Positions 24,021-36,254 of a DNA stretch of 64,000 nucleotides are shown here, piece after piece. This DNA comes from Benincasa hispida (lineage: Eukaryota; Streptophyta; Magnoliopsida; Cucurbitales; Cucurbitaceae). The stretch's first letter is position 1, and the number at the start of each line of letters is the position of its first letter. The stretch is taken from NCBI RefSeq assembly GCF_009727055.1, contig NC_052349.1, forward strand, positions 37,599,993 to 37,663,992, written 5' to 3'. Under the pieces are notes generated by a model. That model searched no databases, was not told where the DNA came from, and saw only the letters and a list, made by a program, of their open reading frames with translations. Made by a program: the position numbers and the translations under genes.

Positions 24021-26996
24021 TGTAACATCCCGAATTTCAGGAAAATTTAAGTTAATTATCTAAAATTATTGAGTTTAAATTTCCCTTTCATTTGGATAAT
24101 TGAGGTTAAATTGAAATAATTGAAAAAAATTTTATTGGTTAAATTGAATTTAATTGATTAGATATTCGAACTGATTATCTTGAAAATATTGAATTTTGTT
24201 TCTCTTTGATTTTGGATTTTAGGGTCAAATTAAAAAATAATTATAAATAAATAAAAATAAAAGAGATAATTAATTTCATGTGGTTTTGAATTGATTTAAA
24301 TATTTGGAAGGATTTAATTGTATCAAATTGGTAGATCTTATACCCTTTAATTTTGGTTTTTGAAGCCTAAATTAAGATAATTTGAAAAGTTAATTGATTT
24401 CTAAATTAATAGAATCTTTGGAGATTTTGGAGATATTGTGATAAAATATTTTATTTATCTTTTCGAAATTTAGAAAAAATAAAAGAGTTGAGATTTTTTT
24501 TTTTTTGAAATTAAATGAGAGTGAAAAGAGATAAAAAAATTGGGGGAGAAAGCAATTCGGTTTTTCAGCGACAACTTCTACAAAATTGTCGATTGCCAGA
24601 GTTTGAACCGCTGGATCGTGCTCAAATTTGGTCAGCCTTTCGAGACATATAGAGTTTCATTTTGAACGGTTGGATTTTTGTTTGAAGCTCTGATTTTTTC
24701 ATAATCGCTGCTAAATAAAATTAGAAATTCCCCTTCTCTCCCACTCTCGCAAACCCTCCTCATGCAAGACCCTCACTACCAGCCGCTAGCCTAAACAGTT
24801 TATGTCATCCGACAGCAACACACGTTGCCTATCTATGGCAGCCACAAGTCAACGTGTCGTCGGTCGCCATTGCCCCGATCTTTGACGAAATTTTGAGGAA
24901 AACCTTGGGTAAGACTTATTTTTCCTTATAATTTGGGATATGAAGTTCACCCCTTTGATTTTGGGTTAAATTAGTAACCTCTCTTTGGTTTGAAACTTAG
25001 ATTCAAGGTTTGGATGTTTTGAGGCATTGACCATCAAGCTAGATACCGTTTTGTTTTACAGAAAATTGATGAAGATCAGTAAGTTTTGTAAGTTGTTGAA
25101 TGGTTATTCTTTTGGATTGAGAGTAATAGTGGGAAAATTAAGTTATTGATTTTGGATTTAATTCATGATCAGATTGACTAATTAAATCAAGTATTGGAAT
25201 TTGTCTTGGACCAAGCCACAACTTTAAGTTGATTCAAGTGTGCTAAAGAAGTTCTAAGAAGATTTTGTTTTGTGTTTTTTTACCAAGTTGAGGTAAGTAA
25301 TCTTACTATTGGAACCACATTTGTGCCGATAAATTTATGATTTATGTTTGGGATTGTAAGACTAGTTACTAGGATAATTTTGACTATTCTGAGATTTAAT
25401 GGACTGTTCAGAAAAGATATATGAGCATGTGATAATATGTCTGAAGCATATTAATGTATGAGCATGATTTAGAATTTTATGAGATATATTAAAAGGACGA
25501 TTGAGCATGACCCTAAATTATGAGTTAAGCGACACTACTACGGGAATGTCTTAAAATTAGGTAAAAGTTGGAGCATTTTGTTGATGTGCTTATTTATATG
25601 GTTTATTATGAAAGTGTGTAAGTTATATGATGTATTATAAAATTTCAAATGTTTGATTGTTTACATGAGTTAGTGTATGAAAGTGATGTACTAGAGTGGA
25701 TCCATTAATACTAGATTAATTTCGTATGTTGAGGTTAATTAACATGATCAAGACCTTGATCAGGAGATTTTAGAGATTTCATGATTATGTAAATGTTATA
25801 TGTAATATGAGGTTAGATGTAATATCTTTTCTTTTCAAGATTATGTGACTGCATGAAAGTGATGCACGTCCAAGGACGCTAGTACATGAAAAAGATATAC
25901 TACGGCTGGTGTGTATGAAAGTGATACATACCTAAAGGATACTAGGGTGTACGAAAGAGGTACATACTCAGTGGGTTATGTGTATACGAAAGAGGTGTAT
26001 ACATAACCATGTGTACGAAAGAGATACACATCCCTACATTTATAGAGAGGATCTAGGGTGTACAAAAGAGGTACATACTCAGTGGTTATGTGTATACGAA
26101 AGAGGTGTATACATAACCATATGTACGAAAGAGGTACGTATCCCTACATTTATAGAGAGGATCTGGGGTGTACGAAAGAGGTACATACTCAGTGGGTTAT
26201 GTGTATACGAAAGAGGTGTATACATAACCATGTGNTTATGTGTATACGAAAGAGGTGTATACATAACCATGTATACGAAAGAGGTACACATTCAGTGGGT
26301 TATGTGTATACGAAAAAGGTGTATACGTAACCATGTGTACAAAAGAGGTACACATTAAATATGTTATGTGTACATGAAAGAGGTGTATGCATAACCAGAG
26401 ATTGTGTTTCCTTCGGGATTCACCAGAGGTTGTGGGTCCTACAAGACTTACTAGAGATAGTGGGCATGCTTAACTTCAGAAGGATATAAATAAGTTTTTC
26501 ATGTATGTATGTGTCCCATGAGGACTAGAGCAGTTTATATGTTCCACTAGAGTTAGGTATCTAGAGAACATAGATGCCTAGCCTGATCCCAGTAGTGGGG
26601 TTACTTACTGAGTATTTTATACTCACCCTTTCTCATGTTTATGTTTCAGGTAAGAGTAGGGACACGCCGGCGAATGACAAGCGGAATTCATGAACGAGCC
26701 ACTGGGACCAGTTTTATGCTTCCGTTCATGAGATTTAAACTTCTTTTCATGTTTTTCTTAGCTTTCAATGTTGATGTTTAAAACTTACTATTTAGAATCA
26801 CTTCTAGATTTATTTAGTATCATGATTTATAGGTACCCTACCGTTGTTTTTAATATTTGAAATTAAATGTAAAGTCTTTTAAATTTATCTTATTTAATTA
26901 GCATTTATTTCACCATAACAGAGTGTGGTTTTAAGTTCCATGCATGCATGTGTTTAGTAACGGCCTAACTTAAGTCCTAGGGGTCGGGTCGTTACA
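24021..26996 (+). mobile_element. Solo LTR (2976 bp), Gypsy-like, flanked by GTTCT duplications
   Basis: The left terminus is TGTAACATCCCGAATTT and the right terminus is GGGTCGGGTCGTTACA, the imperfect inverted ends common in plant Ty3/Gypsy LTRs. The 5-base target duplication GTTCT is perfect (24016-24020 and 26997-27001). There is no second LTR and no gag-pol, so it is a solo LTR. Its size is large for an LTR. It contains the hairpin array at about 25850-26390. Superfamily is inferred from the termini only. Confidence 0.85.
25850..26390. repeat. Array of about 16 short hairpins with a GAAAGAG loop
   Basis: The basic unit is a small inverted repeat such as ATGTGTAC-GAAAGAG-GTACACAT (perfect 8-base arms) or GTGTATAC-GAAAGAG-GTGTATAC. 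About 16 units can be counted, several organised in a larger period of about 110-120 bases that includes CCCTACATTTATAGAGAGG. The arms vary but usually still pair, while the loop purine tract is conserved. One N lies at 26235. The ORFs in all frames here come from the repeat. Confidence 0.85.
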
Positions 26997-27001
26997 GTTC
27001 T

Positions 27002-27360
27002 TATATGTATAATTTTTTTTTATAAATATCTATCTCCACCGACATTTTATTGGCATTTCATTCATATTTATCTTTCTCTAAGTAAGACATTGGTATTTTT
27101 ATTAACATTGATGTGTTTTTTTTAAGTATAATGGGAGTGGAAGAATTTAAAACCATAAACCTCTTGATCGTTAATACATATTGTATGTTAATTGAACTAT
27201 GCCCATTTTAATATTCACGTTAATATTAAAAATCTAATAATGTATATGTAAATATGCAAATGACAATATTACAAAAACTTTACCATAACACTATATCGTC
27301 CCTCCAAAACACCTTCCCTTTATCTAATTTGAAATTACTTAAAATTAAAGGTTTTAAGTT
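27002..27360. other. AT-rich intergenic sequence
   Basis: Nothing recognised on either strand. Confidence 0.5.
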
Positions 27361-27618
27361 TCTTCCTTAGAGACACTACATCAACCTCAAAATCCCTTCA
27401 TTTGTTATCCACTTTTTACCAATAGTTTAAAAAACAAAGTCAAAATTTGAAAATTAAAAAAAGTTGCTTTTAAATCTTGCTTTTGTTTTTAAAATTTGAA
27501 TATGAATTCAACCATTGTATTAAAAAAAGATGTAAATCATTATAAGAAAAGGGAAGGAAATTGACTCAAATTTTAAAAACCAAAAACAAAAAATGAAATG
27601 ATTACCAAACGATGCCTT
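27361..27618 (-). mobile_element. Tourist-like MITE, copy A (inverted relative to the others)
   Basis: This matches the complement of the elements at 34905, 49774 and 50887, for instance TTGAATTC-AACCATTGTA, TGATTACCAAACGATGCC and CATTTGTTATCCACTTTTTAC. TTA occurs at both edges, which would suit a PIF/Harbinger insertion, but the outermost left bases are diverged. Confidence 0.5.
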
Positions 27619-27919
27619 AATTTCTTGTTTCCTGTATTTTGGTTTTCTAATTTTAATTGTATTGGTTTTGATTTTCAAATTGTTATATACAATATCATTT
27701 AGATCCTTTTTGTTATAATTTAGCAATTTTAACAAGCATATATCTCTAAGTTTAATATAAAGCTTAATACACATTGCATGAAGTTTTTGGCAATAGTTCC
27801 TACTAAACTTCATACATATATAGGTTGAAGACATAATTTTTTGTGCCATCCCCCATATTGCTACTTAAAGTTAAAAGAAATTCAACCCCTCAATTTTGCT
27901 GGTTCAATAACATGTTTTA

Positions 27920-28106
27920 GGACTCATTTGGATTGGCTTGGAAAAAAAATGTTTTTCAAAAAAATCATTTTTATTTAAACACTTTTAATAAAAAGGAATT
28001 AAAATACATTTGAAAAGTTATTTTGAATAATTGTCAAACACTCAATTTTCTTTTAAAATGATTTATTTTTTAAATTAAATACTTAAAAATACATTCCAAA
28101 CACACC
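27920..28106. mobile_element. Short MITE-like inverted-repeat element
   Basis: The left end GGACTCATTTGGATTGG pairs roughly with the inverse of CATTCCAAACACACC at the right. TTTA flanks both sides, suggesting a Tourist-like target site. Confidence 0.35.
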
Positions 28107-31100
28107 TTTAGTTAACCTAGGATAGGTCAAATCATTAACAAATGAGGTGATGTTTCCAGCTTTTCAACAAACATTTAGGGGAGTTTGAGGTAAGGGTTTG
28201 GAGTTGTAACTCCATGGAGTTATAAAGTTTGAGTTGTGAACTTGAGAGACCCAGAGATAAAAATGTATAAAATTGATATTTTTTAGTAATAGGAACCACA
28301 AACACTCTGGCCAAATGAAGAGTGGAGTTCATAACTACTTATGTCCTAACTCTCTACTTCCTAATTCCTTGGTCTAAATACACCTTCGGACTTCGGACTT
28401 TCTTATCACGTTTAATAAATTAAAATAGTGTTATTAATGAGATCACCCCGTGGGCAGTCTCAAACCCTGCTTTTCTAAACTTCTAGTTAAACACATGATT
28501 TTGGATTGGGTAATCTATAGTTTCATATTATTTTATTATAAAATAAGAATATTACTATTTTTTTAGTACAACTATGGGGATGGAAATCGAACCTTCAACC
28601 TCAAAAGAGAAAAATCATGTGTCAATTAATGTTGATCAGCTAAGCTCATTTGAGAAAATTACTTTTTTCTTTTTTGTTTGCCTTTTTCTTTTAATGACTA
28701 CTAATAAATATCATATATTCATGACATTAAAAAGATTATCATAAATTTACAAAAGATCTAATTTTTTTTTTTTTGTTTTTTCATTAAAAAAATGTGCATT
28801 TCTATATTTATTATATTTTTCTCCACCTTCAATTTAAGTATACTCTCTTGTGTCATAAAAAGTCATAGTGCAAACTCAATTGTTTTTTTTTTTTTTTTGT
28901 AACAATTTGTTTTAACATAAATTTATAAATTAAGGATTTTAAATTTAAAATAAATTATTAAAATTGGTGAATTGTGACTCAAACATCTTGAAAACTATGT
29001 TTAAATAGAAGAATGAGGTGCACATCCCACTAAATTTTCTTTAAAGACGTCTGTGAATATCAACACTAACATCTGTTCAATCTTCAACCACATTAGTATT
29101 GATGTTAACATATAAACTTTTTTTTTTCTATCTTAAATTAATTAAACATTTATATTTAACCACAAAAATTCTGAGCCTCCACCTTATTTCTATTTCATCT
29201 TCTCCTTTAATGACAATGACACGTGGCACTATTCCCTTGTTCAACCTTTTGGGAATAACTCTTTTTATTTTCTTTCCTTTTTCATGTAATTTTTAAAATT
29301 ATATTTTTTTCATAGTGGTGTTGAATCATTTATTCTTTGATCACAACTTAATTTTAAATTACTATTTTAAAGGTTGATGGTTCCATCTTTCAACTTTTAA
29401 TCTATATTATGAAGAGATATGGCAAATAAATATTTAATTTTTTTATTTTAGCCCTTACTTTTAATGTTTATTTCACAAAAGTTCACAATTTTTATTTTAG
29501 GTATTGCCTAGAAGCTATTTTAGTTTAATATAGTAATTAGTCATTTAATAAAATCTGAATTCTTTTCAAAATTTATTTGACCAAAGAATCTAATCTACAA
29601 TTTTATGGCTTCAAATACTTATTCATTTAGATATTTTTTTTTTCGTAAAATGAAAAAAAAAAAAATCACGTTTCGATGCCAACTAATGCATAATAAAATT
29701 GATTAAACCATTGTAATATTGACCAAAAAATTTGAGGTTCAAAACTCCCACCTTAAATATTTTAAACTAAAAGACTGCAATATTTTTATCAAACATTTTA
29801 TAAATAGTTTATTTTAGAATAAAATTAATTGAAAGCTAGGTTGAATAATAATTAAAAAAAATAGAAAAACTAAAATGAACATGAACATGAAATTCCACTC
29901 ATCAAAATAGACTAAAATCTTACCCCAAAAAGTTATCTAGCATATAAAACATTTGACTTCTTAAAAAAACCTCGAGGGAAAAAGAAACTATAAATATTTT
30001 GTATTTAAAGAAAAAAAAAAGAAAAAAAAATTAAAAACACCCTATAGCAACCTTAAGAAACTAAATTTGAGGTTCATATAATAATTGCATAAATTGAAAA
30101 TAGATACATATATATTATATATATTTGTTGAGGGTTGTCCAAAACAAGGTCCAAAACTTACGGATGGGTCCAAAGGGTATCAAGAGGTGGTAGGAGGCAT
30201 AAGGGAACACACATCCCAAAAAGCAAAGTCAGACTCTTGAGGTTTAGGTCGACCAACCAAGTTTATAAATATATATCAATTGAGAAATAAGCGAGTTGTA
30301 CTCAATCTAGCACCCTACAACCTCGAATGCTGAGAACAACTCTGACATCGCCAGAGTTACACATAACCACAAGCGACTGTTAGAGAAATTATATTATAAA
30401 TAGCCTCGTTCAACGATCACAAAAGGGGAAGAGTAAGTAATTTTCAAAAGAGAGCACTTACCTTATTTGTTTAGTACTTAGTTGAATTATATATTCCCTA
30501 TACTATTTTAGACATTAAAGTGTGGTCGGCTCGACATCAGACCTAAGAAAATAGATCGAAGATCAAGTCTACAAAGAACTCAAAACAACAACGATCGCAA
30601 ATAAACTTCTAACCTAGAAGTTAAAAATGTGTATAATGTCATCTAAGTAACATATAATTTAATAGGTTGATTTTGAGTTATCAATTTGAATAAGACCTAC
30701 CCATGAAGGTCACTCGGCCCCACAATACTTGTTCCCGTAAATAAAAGATAATATTAATAGAATCTCGATTTTTTTTAGGGAAAAAGAATTAGCATATAAA
30801 CAAATTACTTCAAATTAATAAAGAACGCGCATTGGCCAAAAGAGAAAGTAGACAAAAATAATAAATTTAATACTAATGACCTATAATAATACAAAAGAAA
30901 AAAAGTAGGAGAGAAATCAAAGGAAAATGACCCTTTATAAAGACTTTTTTTTCCTTTAAATAAATAAACTAATTATAAAATAATAATAATAAAACCATCT
31001 CTTCATTATTTTGTAGTATAGTCGAGACTAGCTTTTTTTTTCCCCTTTATTTTCATTACATTAAAAAATAAAAAAAATAAAAATCCTTTTTTGAGTTTAG

Positions 31101-31450
31101 AAACGCGTTTAGTTTAAATTTGGTGCTCAAAATATTTCATTACCATCCCCTCCTTTAATTGAAAGCTTACCAAATGTTTACATCATTAATAGGACAAAAA
31201 TCCAACAAATATATTAAAATTAAATCCAAAATAAAAGTAAACTTGCCTCAAATAAATTTGTCAACTGATTATTGGATTACTCAAATTCAATTTTAACTTT
31301 TATGGTTAGGAAAAATATTAATCACATTAGAGAAGATTGAGATGAACACTAAATCAATTCTCTTATATAAATATAATATTATAATTTTATATATGAGGTA
31401 CTCGAAAGTTCTGGTTTTCACTCTATTCTATAGTTATGATCGCTGACTTT
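28107..31450. other. AT-rich intergenic sequence with possible LTR remnant at about 30127-30590
   Basis: No gene is supported. Between about 30127 and 30590 a less AT-rich block opens with TGTTGAGGGTTGTCC and ends near AACTCAAAACAACA, which resembles an old LTR, but no target duplication is visible. The ORF at 29099-29296 shows no family motif. Confidence 0.35.
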
Positions 31451-31457
31451 GACATTA

Positions 31458-32315
31458 TGAGCGTTTGGATTGAGGAAATTAAGATGAAAATAAGGGTGGG
31501 AATGGATAAGGGATACACATCCTCTTGTTTGGTACAAATTTTGAAGCTTTAGACATGAAAATAAGTTTTTTCGTACATTCCTTATACTCATGGATGATAC
31601 ACATCCAAAAGTGTAGTTTTCTTGATGTTCACTCTATCTTCCCTTTTTATATATGAATTTATTCTTTTATTTTATATTATTAAAATTAATTAATATATGA
31701 ATATTAAATTTATAATTTAGAAAATTATATTAAATTTTAAATTATCATACTTGAATTTAACTATACTATTAATTCATTAATAAATTATATAGGTAGTTAA
31801 TTAATTATCATTATGATTAATAGTTATGAGATTATTTTTTAATAATTATAATTAGTTTATCATTGATTAATTATAATTCATTATTTTTTTTAATCACAAA
31901 ATGTTATATTTATTTTTTAAAAAAATTGATTTGGATTGTTTTATTAATTAATACATCATATTTATATAAATTCATCAAATTGATACATCAAATTATGTAA
32001 TCAAGTAACTTTAATTATAAATTACTCACTTTACAAATATTTGTAATTATTTGATAGTTAAATAATTAATTTTGCTCAAAACTTTGAATTGAATTTATTG
32101 TTTATCAATTAGTCTATCAAAATTTTATAGAGGTGTCATAATTAATTTTATAAATAAAATATAAAGTTAATTTGTTACTATAAATTTTTTATAACATTTT
32201 CATAGACAACCAAATACCGTCATCCTTGATTCCCAATAATCTTATTCTTAGACTTTTTATTCTTAGTTATACTTTAATTCTTGGACAGCTTTAAGATCTT
32301 AAACCAAATGTCTCC
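31458..32315. mobile_element. Tourist-like AT-rich element with TTA flanks
   Basis: The left end TGAGCGTTTGGATTGAGG roughly mirrors the right end AAACCAAATGTCTCC, and TTA abuts both (31455-31457 and 32316-32318). The interior is very AT-rich with many TTAATTAATTA motifs and no ORF. Similar in make-up to the element at 52533-53178. Confidence 0.35.
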
Positions 32316-32318
32316 TTA

Positions 32319-32980
32319 GAGATTTTTTTTCTTTGTTTCCTAAGTCACATCTTTTTCCCAAATTTCAAATTATCCTATAATACACTATTATAACCTGAAA
32401 ATTATTAGGCGATTTTTTCCTAGCAAGATTTTGACATCAACTATACTTAAAAAAATGAGTCACTTAAATATGTTAAATAATGATATGTTACGTATTAAAA
32501 AAATAATAAAAAATTAGAACATGTTTGGATTGATTCTATAAATGTTAAAACGGTATTTTTTTTTGGGGGAAAAAAGTCTTTTTAAACAAGGGAGAAAGTC
32601 AATCTAAAAAGACTCTTAATTAGTTATCTCTGGTAAGTTTTCTGCTAATAATTAGCAATTCGATTAGTGATAATAAGGAATAATGGTAATTAAATTTATA
32701 TAAAGCTGAACTAAAACTCAAAAGTAATTTTCAAATAATTAAACATGTTAATAATACAGATATAACACAGAAAGTATTAATTATATCTCTAATTATTTGA
32801 TTTGATTTTAGTGTTCGAAAAATACCATGATTTTCGATTTTACGAGGACAAACAAAATATCAAATCGACATGATAGTGTTGGTGTTGGTCGAATGTCAAT
32901 TTATAAATGCTATTCAAACTCATTACAATGATCAAATATCAATAATTAAATAACTATTTTCAAATTTAAAAAAATGAATC
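32319..32980. other. AT-rich intergenic sequence
   Basis: Nothing recognised on either strand. Confidence 0.5.
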
Positions 32981-33092
32981 AAAATATTTACAAAATATAG
33001 CAAAATTTTAGAACTATCAATGATAGACGTTATGTCTATTAACGTCTATCATTGATAGTTCTAAAATTTTACCTGATCTTGTAAATAGTTTC
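32981..33092. mobile_element. Fold-back MITE-like element, copy 2 (near-perfect hairpin)
   Basis: The arms TAGAACTATCAATGATAGACG and its inverse CGTCTATCATTGATAGTTCTA flank a loop of about 11 bases; outer arms AGCAAAATTTTAGAAC and GTTCTAAAATTTTACC extend the stem. It is a clear relative of 12225-12360. Confidence 0.7.
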
Positions 33093-33690
33093 AACAGTTT
33101 TACCATTTGAAATAATTTTCCATAATTAAATTTGTTAAATTTTTTCAAGGCTTAAATGAGCTTTAACTCAAGTACATGTTAACGATTAAGAAGTATGTGG
33201 TTCGAATCTTCTCACTTCATATTATACTAAAAATAATATTACTTTTCTGTAAGTCGATTCATGATCAATATACTTCAACACTCTATCATGTAATGAATAA
33301 CGATAAATGAAGAGAACGAAAAATAGAAACTAGAGAAAATGATTGCATTGAGGGTCAAGTTTGCTTCAATTGAGTTTTGTTTTCATTAAAGTGTTAAACA
33401 TTACAAATATTTTTAGGAAGATAAAAAACTAACCACTAATAGCCTATTTAAAAAAAAAAAATAACTAACTCTATCATTAACTTGCTCTTTGGAATGTATC
33501 TTTTGTAATTGAATGTTGTACGTCAAGACTTTTTCTCGAACAAAGTGAAAAAGTATTTCAATGTGCATTGTACGCTCATGACACATTGGATTTCCTACTC
33601 GATACAATTTCATTTAAAAAAAAAATTAAAAAAAATTGAATACCAGAAAGTTTAACTAGAAAAGATTTCTTCCAAATAAGCCTTTTCAAA
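33093..33690. other. AT-rich intergenic sequence with weak SINE-like trace
   Basis: GTGGTTCGAATCTTC at about 33199-33213 resembles a tRNA B box. The ORF at 33413-33613 (-) has no recognisable motif. Confidence 0.35.
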
Positions 33691-34215
33691 ATTTTAGAGT
33701 TATATCTTTAAGTTTTGAATTTGGTCTTTTTATAGATTTTATAATGATACATTTTTTATCAATACGTTTTGAGTTTGGTTTTTCATTTGAACTTAGATAT
33801 TTTAAATTTTACACTTTTATTCCTAAATGTTTTCTAATGTTTATTTTGGTCTTTGACATTAATTTTTAGTTAATAAATTAAAGAAAAATATGAAGTGAAA
33901 TTTTAAAACTAATTTAATAAGAGTTACTGAAAACTAACCCATTACTATTTCATTAATTTTTTAAAAAAATAATTAATAGATATTAACACATACTAATAAT
34001 CAAAACAAGTGAATATTGATGAAAATTCAAGGTTAAAAGTGTAAATCTTGAAACCCAATGATCAAATGTAAACAAAACTCAAAATTCAAAGACAAAAATG
34101 TAACATTTTAAAAACTATGGATAAAACAGAAATTAAAATCAAAACTTAGTAACATTTTGAAACCAATGGATCAAAGGTAAATTAGACTCGAAAACCTAGG
34201 AATAAAAAAGGTATG
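33690..34215. repeat. Long imperfect inverted-repeat element
   Basis: The left half repeats phrases of the type TTGGTCTTT...TTACA and TTTTGAGTTTGG, and the right half has their complements (CTCAAAATTCAAAGAC, ATGTAACATTTT). A similar structure is at about 45400-45910. It looks like a fold-back transposon family of about 500 bases. Confidence 0.4.
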
Positions 34216-34903
34216 TTTCCCAATATTATTTTTACTGATTGATTTTGTTACATGAACGTACGATATGTGAAAATTCAACCTAACTTATTTGTCAAGAGCA
34301 ATACTTGAGTGCATTTTTGTCACGTATCTCTAATCACACAGCAAAATGAACTTTTTTGGTAAGGGTATTGCATTGATAAAACGAGAAATTAACCCTACAA
34401 CCTGAAGTCAAGGCACAACAAACCACGATACCAAAAAAAAAAAAAAGAATTAACGACAAAGTCTATCCTAAAAAAAAAAAAAAAAAAAAAAAAAATCAAA
34501 CACACATAATTTAAGAAAAAGATCTCAAGAAGATGATCCCTACATAGCCTAGACTAGGATTAGACCAGTGAGTTGAAGTCTAGATGCATACAAATATCTT
34601 TCATTAGCCAAATCCATTCCTTCTTTCATTTTTTTTAAAAGAATCTTCCCCCTCTATTTGACTAGCAAGAAATATTTAATTAAATATGTTACATTAGTCT
34701 CCCTTCTTCTTAAAATAACATGTAACTTTAATCCAAAAATATTTTTCCCTAAACATGTATGAAAATGTTAAACTTGCCTAAAAATATTAAAGTAAACTTA
34801 GTTTAATTGGTAATCGTATGTACTTTTTCTCTTGTGATTAGAGGTTAGACCCTTTCGTTCTCATAATCATTGTACTAAAAACTTGCATGAAAATAATAAC
34901 TTA
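34216..34903. other. AT-rich intergenic sequence with A runs
   Basis: Poly-A runs lie near 34433-34445 and 34471-34494. No gene is seen. Confidence 0.5.
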
Positions 34904-34904
34904 A

Positions 34905-35192
34905 GGTCCTTTTTGGAAACCATTTGGTTTTTTGTTTTTTAAAATTAAGTCAATTTCATTTGTATTTCTTATAAATATTTGCATATACTTTAAGTACAAT
35001 TGTTGAATTCTTAGCCAAATTTCAAGAACAAAAACAGCTTTTTGAAAACTACTTTTTTTTTCTCAAAATTTGACTTGATTTTTTAAACTATTAGTGAAAA
35101 GTAGATAACAAATGAGGAAATTTGGAGATGGAACTAGTGTCCATAGACTTAATTTTAAAAAACAAAAGACAAAATGATTACCAAACGAGACC
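34905..35192 (+). mobile_element. Tourist-like MITE, copy B with TAA target duplication
   Basis: The left end GGTCCTTTTTGGAAACCATT pairs with the inverse of the right end (GGTCTCGTTTGGTAATCATT); the similarity continues inward to TTTTAAAATTAAGTC, about 45 bases. TAA lies at both edges. Termini and target site are those of PIF/Harbinger Tourist elements. No ORF is present. Confidence 0.6.
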
Positions 35193-36250
35193 TAAGTTTT
35201 TGAAATCTAGCTTGTAATAATTTAGCTCTTATTCTTTCAAATTTGCAACAATTTAGTCTCTAGATTTTAGTTCATAACTATATAACTCATTATTACGTTT
35301 GGAGTTTCTCTTTTTAGTTTATAAAAACATTTATCCCTAATTTTTTTATAATAAATCTGCATATGTAAGAAGAAAAACATATCTTATTAAAACTTAACAA
35401 TCTCATTATAAATCTCATAAAAAAAATCTCTACATCTTTTATGGTAATAATTTAGTTCATGGTACTATTAATTTTGAGGATTTTCAAACATAAAAAAATA
35501 ACAAAATTATTTATATAAAATAACAAAATTTTAATCTTCTTTGATAGAGACGGATAGAAGTTGATAGAAGTCTATCAATGATAGAAACTAATAGAAGTCT
35601 ATTACTGATAGACACAGGTAGAAGTCTATCAGTATTTATTAATATATTTTTTTTTTGTTATTTCTATGAATAGTTTGATTTTTTTTATCTGTGAAAATTT
35701 CTATATTAATTTTTTACCATAGATGCTAAATTATTAAAAAAAATAAAGTGGAAAATCTAAATTCTTATAAAAGATTTCAATTAATAAGGTGTTTATAAAC
35801 CAATAATAATAATTCAAATGGGAGAAATACTAAAAAAAAATTAGAACTAAATATACCAACCTTAGTATAATTAACTTAATTAATTAAGATACAACTTTGA
35901 CCAAAAATTCAAAAGCTTGAATCGGCATCCTCTCATTGGATTTAAAAAAGAAAAAAAAAAAAAAAGAAACAAAATTAAATAGATATAACAATCACCAAAA
36001 TTGTGCGAGTGGTAATTGACGTTTAATTTATTTTGAGATGGAAGGTTTAAATTACTATATCTCTATTTGTTGTAAATATATATATATATATATATAGTTA
36101 AATTACAAATGTGATCTTCATAATCAAAGAAAATTAAAATTTAGTCCTTATGGTTTACAATTAAAATTTAGTCTTATGGTTTGATAAAATCCTACCTCAT
36201 GAAGGTTTTATCAAATCATACGGACCTTTTATGAGGTATTATCAAACTAC
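35193..36250. other. AT-rich sequence with a third hairpin-family relic
   Basis: Between about 35540 and 35640 several copies of GATAGAAGTCTATCA-type motifs occur, which is the core of the fold-back MITE family, here rearranged into a short array. A TA microsatellite lies at about 36079-36097. Confidence 0.45.
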
Positions 36251-36254
36251 AAGG

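Noticed and set aside
25978..26358. Overlapping ORFs of 90-126 residues rich in CIRKRCIHN-type repeats
   Set aside because: All three frames are open because the underlying DNA is the hairpin tandem array; they carry no protein family signal.
25850..26390. Possible CRISPR array
   Set aside because: Units are adjacent inverted repeats without unique spacers, inside a plant LTR.
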